From: Liolophura sinensis | Lineage: Eukaryota > Mollusca > Polyplacophora > Chitonida > Chitonidae | Direction of reading: 5' to 3' | DNA: 64,000 nucleotides | Assembly: GCF_032854445.1 (NCBI RefSeq) | Contig: NC_088296.1 | Span: forward strand, 8,776,706 to 8,840,705 | Shown here: positions 49,601-62,154 of the stretch, piece by piece | How the letters are laid out: the number at the start of each line of letters is the position of its first letter | Position numbering within the stretch: position 1 is the first letter of the stretch | Notes under the pieces: generated by a model | Told to the model about the DNA's origin: nothing | Database searches by the model: none | What the model saw: only the letters and a program-made list of their open reading frames with translations | Position numbers and translations under genes: made by a program

Positions 49601-52600
49601 AAACACTCCTTGATCGGGATCCGAAATTAGATCTGCAGCCTTGACTATTTGCTTAGTGTTTACCCCCGTGTTCAAGAATTTCCGCCTTGTATGACCAGGT
49701 GTTTATGGTATGTTCAGGTTTATGGGTGGAGGAAACCAGAGTACCCGAAATAAACCACCGACCTCTGGCCATGCACGTGACAAACCTCTTGACGCAAAGC
49801 TTCGCTCTGCCTCTGTTCGATTTCCTCTCACCAAACCATATAATGCTGGAAAATATTCTTCAATACTGCTTCAAACACCAATGAAATAAATGAAACAATT
49901 CTCAGCTGTACCTTTAGCCACAGCTGAAATTTCCAAGACTGGATTCGAACGCGAGGCATCAATGATCAAAATGGTCAAAGCGTCAGGCCAGCGCTAAGAT
50001 CACAATCAAAGCTTCATTGATCATGTAAGATTTATCTATAATATTTTATCTAACAGAGGCAAATAACTCAGTACGAAACAAAAACTCCATTGGGCAGTTA
50101 CTGGTTGATATTGATCGGTAAATGAACCAAGAATATAAAATCATAGAATATGCTCCACTGAATGCATAAATCAACCAAGGAATGGTTGAGGGCAATATAC
50201 CAGCCAACTGACACGAACCAACTAGCTGAACAGATCAACCACTAAGCAACCAATAACCTTTGTTTTCAGTGCTTGGTTTCCCGATCGTCTACTCAGTGAT
50301 ACTCGTTACTGTTGCCGCAGTTTTCTACACAACAATTGTAAGTACATTTAATATCAGATCTTCAAATCAAATAAATAAATAAAATAAATAAAAATTTCAG
50401 GTCAGTAGTTGGCAGGATTTTTGAAAGAGTATCCGTCGTTAAGTAAGGTATTAAACACTTGAAGTGCAGCCGCTAAATGGGTTTTTGCTTTGTTTTCTTT
50501 CTTCGACAGGGTGGTATCAAAGCTGTGATATGGTCAGATGCTCTGCAGTTCATTATAATGCTTATGGGTATATTGGCCGTCGTGATAGGGGTGAGTTTGT
50601 TGACGATGAAGCCAATGTTTAAAAAGAGACACCCGCAACAACAAAAGCGATATCCATAAACTGTGTGAAATATCACATTGATGACTGGGGAAATTTACAA
50701 TATTTCGCCGGTGTATAGATCATAAAAGCAAATCTAACAAGTAAACAAACTCAAATCCTATTATTTGCGAAAATAAACAGCATGAAAGGATATCATTTTG
50801 AAGAGTCGGGGCGTGGGTGGGCGGTGAGAGGATGTGGGAGGAAATACGCGCCCCAACGTAAAGTTGCTTGAAAAGGTCTTTGCAATTTAATATGTTTATT
50901 TATATGAATACGACCCGCAACGAACAGTGGGGTAGAATAGAATATTTACACAACATGGGTCGGAGACCAACTTTTTTAAGTGTTGTAATAAATCTAGGAT
51001 TTTAAGTTCTATAGGCTAGGTGACCGAGATGGTTAGCACGCCAGCGCGGCCCAGTGAGTTTCGTTAGTCCATTTCATACTCCCTCTCCGGCCGTGTTGTG
51101 GGAAGGTATCATAGCGACCTGCGGATCGTCGTGTGTTTTGGCGAGCTTACCCGAGTTCCTCCCACCATAGTGCTGGCCGCCGTCGTGTCAGTGAAATATT
51201 CCTGAATACGGCGTAAAACACCAATGGAATAAATATATAAGCTGTGCTTGCTTTTGTTTTGTATGTTTGTTTTGATGTAGGGAACAATTGCTGTAGGAGG
51301 AGTGGGGCCTGCTTTCCATTATCTTGAAAAAGGTGGCCGGATAAAATTATACGAGTAAGTAGATTTACATATCCCCTTTACGTTCTTTGTGTCTGCCAAC
51401 CCGTTATCAACTGAACTGCTTACCAGTGTAAATTTTTCACAAACTTCAAAATACTTCAAAAACTTCGAAATACTCAACGAAAATATAAACGCAGGAAGCA
51501 ATTTTACTTTGTTTTGTTTTTTTCTCAGTATTAAATAAAGTAATATTTTAACATTTATGGTTGGCATAAGTATTCCTTATCAATTTTGACTTCAATTTCC
51601 ATAAGATTTTCACATTCTAGGGCAATAAGCCAGGAGTGAGATCGCTAACCACAGTTCACGCTCTTCGTGACGCTAACTGTGGACATACTCGACACTGAGT
51701 GCCGTGAATGGTGTTTTCTGCTTCGTTCGATTATATTTTTGTTGAGTGTATGTATTTTACTTGACAAGAGGAAACTAACCAGGTACCTGACCGATCAAAC
51801 CTAAAGCCACAGATCGGCGAGAAATGTATATCAGTCTGTGACCTATGAGGTAAATCAATGCTTTGGATGAGACCTTTTCTTCTTTATGGCCACCGTCTGT
51901 AGTTACATGTAAACCATGTTACAGGTGTATTTTGGATTCGTGTTTCTTGATAAATAATGCTCAGTCATAAGTACCAGTGCTTCAAAACTTTACTCTGCGC
52001 CCTTTGGACGCCGTTGCAGGCTTTATCATTTTCATTAAATTATGTCGTGCATGACATACACGTGTACATATTAATATTTTTATCTGTGTAAAAGTGTACA
52101 TTTTAGAAGATTAATGGTGTTTATGTAGGGTTCTATTGCACTTTTGGCTGCGTTTTGGGGTAACATTTCACTCTTGATACCTCTGAGTATCTTTCGCCTT
52201 GGCTTTTGTTACAGCTTTTTGGGGTAACATTTCACTCTTGGTTCCTCTGATCTCGCCGTGGCTTTTGTTACAGTTTCAACCCTGATCCGCGAACGAGGCA
52301 CACCTTCTGGAACCTCATTCTCGGGGGCACCATACGGGCGCTGGGTCTTGGAATCAACCAATCCTCTGTCCAGCGTATCTCATCGATGAAGACATTGTCC
52401 GGGGCTAAAGTGTAAGTGAGGATGACATTCGCAATCTATTAATGAAAACATCTGTTTTAAGCATTGAGTGCGAGTGAGTGCTTGGGGTTTAACGTCGTAC
52501 TCAACAATTTTTCAGTCATATGACGCTGAAGGAATCCTTAGGGCGCATGTACGTGTAATGTGCTTCCTTGTTGCAGGGCGGATTTCCACCTCTCTTTTAT

Positions 52601-55600
52601 TTAGTGCTGCTTCGCCCCGCCCGAGGCATTATACTGATACGGGTCAACCACCTCCTTGCACTATCCTCTTCATGCTGAACGCCAAGCGAGAAAGTTAAAA
52701 CTTCCTGTTTTAAAGTCTTAGGTATGACTCGATCAAGGATTGATCCTGGATCTACCGGTCCCGAAGCGGACGCTCTACCAACTGTGCTATCCGGGCCGGT
52801 TTTTAAGCACTGAATGTTGTCGCATTACTGCTGCATGTGTTGGCCGTCAGACCGCCGTAGGCAAATTTGGATGATACACTGGCTCAAATTATAACTCTTG
52901 GGTAATAACCGGACAAATAAACCCATATAATGTTGATATAAATTTATCTATAGCTACCATCCGCAGGTTGTTGCAAGACCTTCAAATGTACGGCCGGAGA
53001 GGTGTCGGTATTAAAGCTGATGATATCTACATTCAAAATTTTTCATTTAAAACATTTACAAACAACCGTGGCAAGTTGATCAAAAGACGCCAACGTTTCA
53101 TTCAGTAAATCAAGCATTCAATAAACCAATTAAATACCAATCGATGAATTATTTAAGAAATAAATGTGTCGAAATTGTGTAAGAGTTGAGATAACTAGTT
53201 CTACTGGACATCTCCCAGCAGAGCTTGAGGGAGCTGATAATACTTACATGTATCACATCAAATGATTAACTTCAAAGAAGACACCAAAATCAGGTATAAA
53301 ACAGAGGAAAGACCATTTAACACTGTCCACGAAAATAGTTTGATTTTTCTGTTAAAATTTTTTTAGAATTTTTCTACACTGGTTTTAGAACCTCAGAATC
53401 TACCTTGGGCTATAGTGACTCAGAAGGTCACCTGACGTCACATACATATTTTTGGCCTGACGTCACATACATATTTTTGGCCTGACGTCACATATATATT
53501 TTTGGGCGGAAGCAGTTCGTTTCAAGCACCATTCGGCCAATGCAATCACAAATATCAATATTGAATGATGAGATTTAGCAGTCTACGCATGCTTGTTTAT
53601 TGCATGGACAGTGTTTAATGGTATTTCATCTTACATATAGTTTAGTTGTTCCTTTGCCTTTAAACAGTTTGTCAACAAACTCTTCCCTTAATCAAATGAT
53701 CAGTTATTTTTCATTCACAGAGTGATGTTGCTGACGTTTCCCGGATTCTTCCTCTTTTCGTCTCTGGCCTTCGTACAAGGCCTCCTCGCCTACTCGTATT
53801 TCGCTCACACTCACTGCGATCCACTTGGAGCCAGTCTGGTGACTAACCCAAATCAGGTTTGTTAATTATAGACAGCTTCGTTGGCTTAATAGTTAGAGAG
53901 TCCGCCTCGAGCCGAGAGACATGGTGTCAAACCTGGGTCGGTTCATAGCAAATACTTAATAATGGTATTTGTTGCTGCTTCGCTTGGCGCTCAGCAGTAA
54001 CAAGGAAACTGGAGTGGAGGTTCCGGTGTCAGTGTAATGTGATTGGGAGGGGTGTCATGTCTGGTGTCTTGGGCATGATACTTCAGTACCTACAGTATAG
54101 ATATAAACACACGCAATGACTCCTCGACGTCGTATGACTGAAATATTGCTAAGTACGACGTTAAACCCAAGCATACGTATGTGCTAATTGCCAGTGTTGT
54201 TTTCATTGATTAATTCGTCCATTGCTTCCAAAAGCGTTACCAAATAAACAATAAACGGGTCCAATCTACGTTTCAGTCATAAAGCATAAAGGATGCTTTG
54301 CAATGTTTAATGGATCTTGAACAGGTATGGGTATCAGTGAATGTATATTTATTTGAACTGTCTGGTTTTTCGGGCCGTATCCCAGAATATTTCACCTATA
54401 CCTCAGTGACCAGCATTATGGTGGGAGGAAACCATGTAGAGCCCGGCGGAAACTCACGGGCATCCACAGGTTTTTGGAAAACCTTTCCACGTACCTTAGG
54501 AGAAATATAATTAAATAAATCAATCATTGTGTTGCACATGTATTTTTGTCATCTCCCATGTTTATAATGGCACCACAGCAAAAAGTGCTTAATGGCATCA
54601 ATACACCAAGACGTCCTTAATGGCATCAATGCAACAAGAAGTGCTTAATGGCATCATTACAGCAAGAAGTGAGTAGTGGCATCAATACAGCAAGAAGTGT
54701 TTAATGGCGTAAATACAGCAAGAAGTCTTAAATGGCATCAATACAGGAATAAGTGCTTACTGACATCAACACAGCGTCATTTGTGATTTACGTCGGCCAT
54801 AAGTGACGTCATGACCTCCTGCGCCATGTAGTACATGTACACAATTGGAGGGTCACAAAAGTTTGCTTACATATCACTATTTAAAGGCAATTTTATTCTG
54901 CAAATGTATCATAATTTAGAAAACCCATCCAGATTACATGGACTCCTCTTATACAACTGTTTACCTCCAACGGTATTATTTAGCTAATGACAACTCAATC
55001 GGCTCTTCTCAAGAAGCCCACATGGCCGCGTGGTAATCTAAAAAATTCCCTGTCCAAGAATGATATTAATTCAATCTACTTTTTTTCTTTTTCTTTCCAG
55101 ATTCTGCCTTACTTTGTGATGCAATTGTTTAAAAAACAACCGGGTTTGCCGGGACTTTTCTTGGCATCATTGTTTAGCGCATCTCTTAGGTAAGTCTGTG
55201 TGATATTATGAGGATTAGCCCTAATATTTTAAAACATTTATCTCCTAAATGAACACAATTACTGCCTGTACATCAGTCATCATGGCAAAGACGCCACGTC
55301 ATAAAGAAATGTAGAGGCGTATTTATAACTACAGCATGTTATATTCGCCTAAGTTTATGACCTTCTGTACGTAATCTACATTTGATAAATTCCCCATTTA
55401 TTAATCTAGTGATATAAAATATTTTTAACACGTATTGTAGCAACACCTATTGAATGATCTACATCTTTTTTAAAAGTAGTGTTATTTGGAAATACAATAA
55501 CAAATTCTACTGAAGTAAAATTAATTTTTTTTATACTTCAATCTCTGTTTTCAGCACACTTTCTTCTGGATTCAGCGCCATGTCGGCCATTCTCTGGAGT

Positions 55601-58600
55601 GATTTTCTAAAACCTTGTTTTCCTAAGGTTTCAGAGCTAACAGCGACGTTTATAACAAAAAGCACAGGTATGTGTTCTTTTTTTATTTATTTCATTTGTT
55701 TGGTGTTATACGAAAATTTCACTTATATGATTTCGGCCGTCATCATGGTGGGCGGAAAATTGGTAAAGCCCTGAGGAACCCACGACCATGAACAAGTTTT
55801 TGACAGACCTTCCCACGTACAACCGGAGATGAAGCCAGCATGAGCTGGATTTGAACTCACAGGGACCTCATGGATGAGTGGCTCCTGGGTAACTGTGCTC
55901 CACCCACACGCTAACCACTTGGCGACGGAGCTCCCTGTTTTACAAGTAAACTCGTAAATATTAACGGCCATACACAATCTATGATTTTATAAATGATCAC
56001 AAGAAGAATGAGAGCTGGTGGTCAATATTGTTTAACGCACGTTTGATTACATTGTGTTTAAATGTGTTTGTCATTCACAGTTTTATTCCTTGGTGGTCTT
56101 GCTATTGGAATAGCATTCCTTGTCATGCAGATTGGAGGGCCTTTGAATCAGGTGAAAAATTATTTGTTTTATCCTCTGTCTGGTGTCTTGCTTTATTATT
56201 TCACGACTGGAAATATAAGCGGGTGTTCAAATTCATTTTGATATTTCTTGAAAATGTATAAATATAATTTAATACGTTAAGGAATATTGTATAGAATTTT
56301 GCTGTTCACAACTTTGCGCAATAATATTTGAAACACCCCAACAATACACGAAGTATCCAATTCATGCCATCAACCCTTGAAACAAAATCCATAGTCAAAT
56401 TTCCACAAAGACATTTCTCACTTATATCAAAATTTAAAACGTTGTCACAATGCTTAGATTTTGGTTTTAAAAGTTGAAATTTTAAGAAAAGTTAAGATAA
56501 CACTGATGAGGTGGTCAAGATTTTAATTTACCTGGCTTGAAATTAAGATCTAAAATTATTTTTCAAATTTTGATTTTGTTACGACCCAAACTGTCTGTAT
56601 TATAACGACATGGCTTGTTCGAAATACACGACAGTTTTAGCCGCACAAAAAAGTAACCAAAACCAGCAGATTTTATTTTACAACAATTTATTAGCTTTAA
56701 CAAGACCAGATAATAAGACTTATACAAATACTAAAGTACTTAAGTTTAACAAGAAAGGATAGCAGTATCTATACAAATACTAAAGTACTTACGGTGCCAA
56801 GTCCAAACGGACGCATATATTCCACAATATATACCATACAGGCATAAATGCTCAGAGGCAAATTCACAAGAGGGAAAATCCACAGTATAACTGAGTGTAT
56901 GACGAAATATACACAAAATTCCACAGACAGGGTCCGTGTACTAATAAGCACTGTGTACACAAGAGCACGAATCAAATATACAAGTTCGGACTGAACAAGT
57001 GCTCGGTGGAGATATAACAAAGGCAGAGGCTATAAAGACACCAAAATTCAGCACAAAAGGCCTACTAAAGTAATACACAGCGAAAGCATCCAAAACTCTC
57101 AATAATTCTCCGTTCTCCTTTTTTGACCTGCTTTCATAGGTCTTATATAGCCTGGTGGAATTGTCTAGAATAAGAAAATTCCTGAACACTTGATGTGAAC
57201 AAACAGGCACCGAACTGTGCGCATTCTGGAATATTCTAAGGTAGAGGCAGACAACAGGCGCAGTGGTAAGCTAAATTTAGAAGCTGACGGCAGTCGTGCA
57301 CATAACAATTTAAGTCAAAACTGGCTTGTTGGGCTTGTACATATACTGTGTCTTCTTGTAGCAGAGCGACTCCATGCCGCCGTTACTGAAGTATCATACC
57401 AAAGACACCAGACATGACACCCAGTCAATCACATTAGAATGACACCAGGCCAACCAGTCATGTTTCCATGCTCTAACCTTTTAGCGTTGGGCGCTAAGCG
57501 AGTCAGTATTATATACTGTATTATATTTAAAATCTCTGTTATGTCCTGATCTGTGTTTGACCCCGGGGTCTCCAGACTTCCCAAGCTAAAATGGAGTCAT
57601 ATTTGTTTACAAGATTGTGGGTAGGTATGATATTAAACTGTCCACGCACTCAGCAAAAAGATGTGCTATGTATGAAAGGCATGCAAACAAATCTAAGAAA
57701 TGCCAGCACAAATCTAAAAACAAACAGCAATGCTGAGGGCTAGATTTACCATCTGGTCCCCATTTTATGATTAAAGGCTAGTAACTGTCGATATAATTCA
57801 ACTATTCAGGTTTTTTAGCAATCCAAATAGCACATGTCCATGTTTACATACTACACATGTCTATGCCATGAATTTTCATTAAAATGTAGTCATATCTGTA
57901 GGAGGAAATGCGTTGACAAGGACTATCGTTGGGTTGATAGAATATAAAACATAAGACTGACCGGCATTTGGCTTTTATTTTATTTTATTTATGTTATTTT
58001 GTTGTTGTTTTTTTTGTTTTGTTTTTTTGTTTGTTTGTTTTTTTTTGTTTTTTTTTTTTGGTTTTGCTTTGTTTTGTCTTTTGCACATATTTAATGTTCC
58101 GCACGTGTTTGTCTTGTTTCGTACGATCAGATAGCCGGGACGATCCTGGGTGCGATGGGCGGACCACTTACTGGGCTTTTTCTTCTAGGAGCGCTCTTCC
58201 CAACGGCTACGGCTAAGGTAGTACATCTGGATAGACTTCGGTTTAGCTATCGGGTCGTTTGGGGATTAAATATATCATAGTGACTTCATCAGTGCCTGAC
58301 TAATAGGATCAAGGCTCGGAATCAGATGCGGACGTCTGCTGGGTACATCAAAACAAATGGGGGTAGTTTGTTTCTTGTTCTCTGGTGTCCTTCTTCCATA
58401 GACCTACACGCTGTCGTCTAAGCGAAAATTCCTCATAATTGGCTGCCTTAACACAGCGTTGTTTGGAGACTGGTCATACCTTAATACATGCTCACTTCCG
58501 CCCAAATCACAGGGACTTAGATCAGATGCGCCATTTACATGGGTACAGAGATAATAGATCATATACATGACAAGAAGGTCAAGGGGGTAAGCAAGGATTG

Positions 58601-61600
58601 CCAACATACGTCTTTCCCGGTCTCCTATTTGAGTAAAACTTTACCCATTTCACTAAACTTACAGTTTACAGCAACCTGCGGATGGTTGTGGGTTTCCCCC
58701 GGGCTCTGTCCGGTTTCCTCTCATCATAATGCTGGGCGCTGTCATATAAGTGAAATATTCTTGAGTACGGCATAAAACACCAATCAAATAAATAAATAAA
58801 TAAATAAAAACTTACATCATCTTCATTATTAAGAATTAGGCTTTCTAATGAATGAATGATTATGGCTTAACGCCACATCGGCAATTTTGCGGCCATATCG
58901 TGGCGAAACTTTCCAGTGCATAGTACATTTAACAGCATTTCCAGCCCGAATTAGTTTTGTTATATACACAACAACGGCCGTGTGTGTGGGTGTGATTGGT
59001 GCCTCGCCAGTAGAACTTTCGGCTGGGCAATCCGCTGGCGCCCCTTAATGTGCGCAATTGTTAGTGAATAACGGTTATTTTTTTATTTATTTATTATTGT
59101 TTTTTTGTTGTTGTTGTTTTTTTGAAAGATCGGAAAAGTCAGGTGTTATGGGCGCAGTGGCATTCCTCGTTTTTTCACTTAATCGTTCTTGCCATGTACA
59201 TCACGCATCGAAATTACAGAAAAAAACGGTGCCAAGTTACTATCCATGCTTGTCTCTATCGTGATCTCATCATTGTTTCTTTTTGACAATCATTGCAGGG
59301 AGCCATCTCGGGATCCATTGCTGCTTTCGCTTTCGTTTTCTGGATTGCCATGGGTTCCAGTTTTTCACCTCTGACGATCCGGACACCCTTTCTCCCCTCT
59401 GCACCTGTTGACCGATGTCCCGTCTATAACACCACTGCCGGCAATCTAACAATGGCCGCCTGGAATGCCAGCGACTATATGTCCACCGGAGTGCCCGTTG
59501 CGGAGATTGACATTCCCTTGGAACTGCCCGAAAAGATATACAGGGAATACTCAGGCGTTGAGTAAATATAGCATTTATCTCTCCTGAGTTCTTATACTTT
59601 GTATGACGAATACTTTGGATTCATACACGTATAAGGGCACCGGTACTATATTCAATTATACGAAATTTAGGAATTGTTTCCATTTGTAGGAATTCTAAAC
59701 ATTACCTTCGCAAGTTAGATTATGTTTTTGCCGGCCTTTATTGGTCAATCTGTGAATGAAAATTGGATATCCATTCGGATCTTTTGGTTTTGTCAACTAT
59801 TATTTGTCATTGTCAAATGTCTGCTAGAAACTTTAAAAATAAACATAAAATGCACGGATTTTGAAGAAGCTTTGTGCACATGTAGCAATGGGTTATATTT
59901 TGGTACTAATCCAGATATGAACCGGCTCCAGGAATGTTTTAAGTGATTCTTTACCATCGTGAGGAACAACGTAACTTGCAGAGTATTGCCCCTGTGTCTG
60001 TAGTGTGGTAATTTGTAAATTTTGCTGCGGAGTCGAAGCGTTTTTAGTTTGTGCAAGTTTCGGTTTCATAGTATTGTATATATGTGTGTGCCTAAATGCA
60101 CAGTAATCTAAAGTTTTATGTCTGTTTGCAGCTCTTTCCTATCATACCTTTACTCACTCTCCTACATGTGGTACTCTCCAATGGGGATGATTTTGACAGT
60201 GGTATTTGGTCTGATTGTTAGCCATGCAACAGGTGAGGGAGAATTGCCTCCCAGAAGGCTGATGGACTTTAAATTGTCGAATGATTATTCTTAATCAGTT
60301 AGTTTTACATGCATAAAAATGAAAATAATGAAACAACAACGTTTTCAGTGAATCCTATTGTCGTTCTCTGCTTTAAAAATTGTATTAACTAACTAAGTAT
60401 TAGCCTCTCAAGGTTCTTTCATTTTTTATTCGACCTTGTAAAGTGTAGATCGAGTTGATCTATGATGGTTTAGCACTCGTTGTATTGTCTCTGGCCTTAT
60501 GTTAGGAGGTTCTTCTGGTACATGGAGAGGTGCGATGGTTACCCAGTTACTCAGGTTACTCAAGTCGCCCCGGTTTTCTCCGTCTATAACTCTGACCAAC
60601 ATGGTGTACATGAAGAATTCTTGAGAACGTTATTAAACATTGATCAGGTTTTAAACAAAAAGCGCTCTGTTCTCTCGAGAGTTTTTCGTTTAAAAAGACG
60701 ATATCATCATGGTGAGGAATGTTCTAGGGAAATTTTGAAATCAGAATAGAAGGAAAAAAGCGATAAAAACAAACAGCATATTAAATAACTTCACTGTAAT
60801 TTAATAGTGAAAACTGCCACCAATTCTGTGACCAGTTCTTTTCACTGTAGATGTTCTGTATAACATTAACACCCAAAATAGTAGTATATTTCCATATATA
60901 CCATTGTAAATAATCAGGTAACTCCATTGCAAATTAAGAAACTCTACATATTTACCCAGAAAACCAGTGTACATTTACAGCAAAGTGCACTGTAAATGGT
61001 CAAACCGCTACAGTTTTACAGACAATGGTGTAAATACACATCGACTATTACAGCAGAATTACACCACATATGTGCAGAATTGCGCTGGAAAATGGTGTAA
61101 AATATTTACAGCATTGTTTACTGTAACAATATACCTTGCTTCAGACTGTAAACTTGCTTTCAATTCTTACAGTGTAGTTTGATGAGAATATTCATTATTA
61201 AGCATTGGAATGACATTCCCACTCCATTGTGTCCGTATTGTCTCTTCACACATTTTCACTCCTACAGGCCCCAACCCTCCAGGCACAGTCGACCCGAAGT
61301 ATATCGTACCTATATTTGACCGGCTTTTCTGCTATTTACCAAGCTCTGTCCTTGACAAACTTCGCTACGGCAAAGACTTCGTCCCAAAAGACGAGGTAAG
61401 ATACAGAATTGCAATTTAGGCTTCGAAACAGACATTCGTACACCAGCAATCAACGTGTTTAAGGTCAATAATCGTAAGGCCAATTCCCAAAACAACGTAT
61501 AACACAAATCCCCAGGTATATAAGTTACGAAAATAGAACGGAATCACGCATTTCTGAGGAACAGCCTTCCAAACACAATAAAAGTCTAGAAATGTCAGTT

Positions 61601-62058
61601 AGGGAGAGGTGACATGTGCTTTTTACCACGTTCACAAGCGTTTGCTTCCGTACAAGATTCAACTAACACTCGTTAAAAAAAAACTGACAGGAGCGAACTG
61701 TAAATTCGGCCTTTAGAAAATGACACCCAACAAACAGAACATAAATGAACAGAAAGCCAGCCCACAAATGGCCAAAATTAACGCTAAAATGGCTGGAACT
61801 ACTTGGGTGGGAATATGGAGAGAGTAAAACCAATACAGTGACAGTGATTGGAGGAAAACGTGCTGTGAAATGTTATACAATGTACCAGTCCGGAGTTCTG
61901 TAAAGGCACTAGTGAATAAAGGTTATAGTTGAATGAGCAATTACGACTTGACCATGTAATATTCACAATACGCAACCGAAATCCTGTCGATTTACACCAG
62001 TTAAATTTCTCCAACTGTTCGTTTTTCGAATTTTCTTCAAAGCGGAAAAAATGCATTC

Positions 62059-62154
<96 letters not shown>

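Noticed and set aside
52741-52800. Functional tRNA gene on the minus strand
   Set aside because: A and B boxes are visible, but the acceptor stem does not close and the sequence continues into a SINE body.
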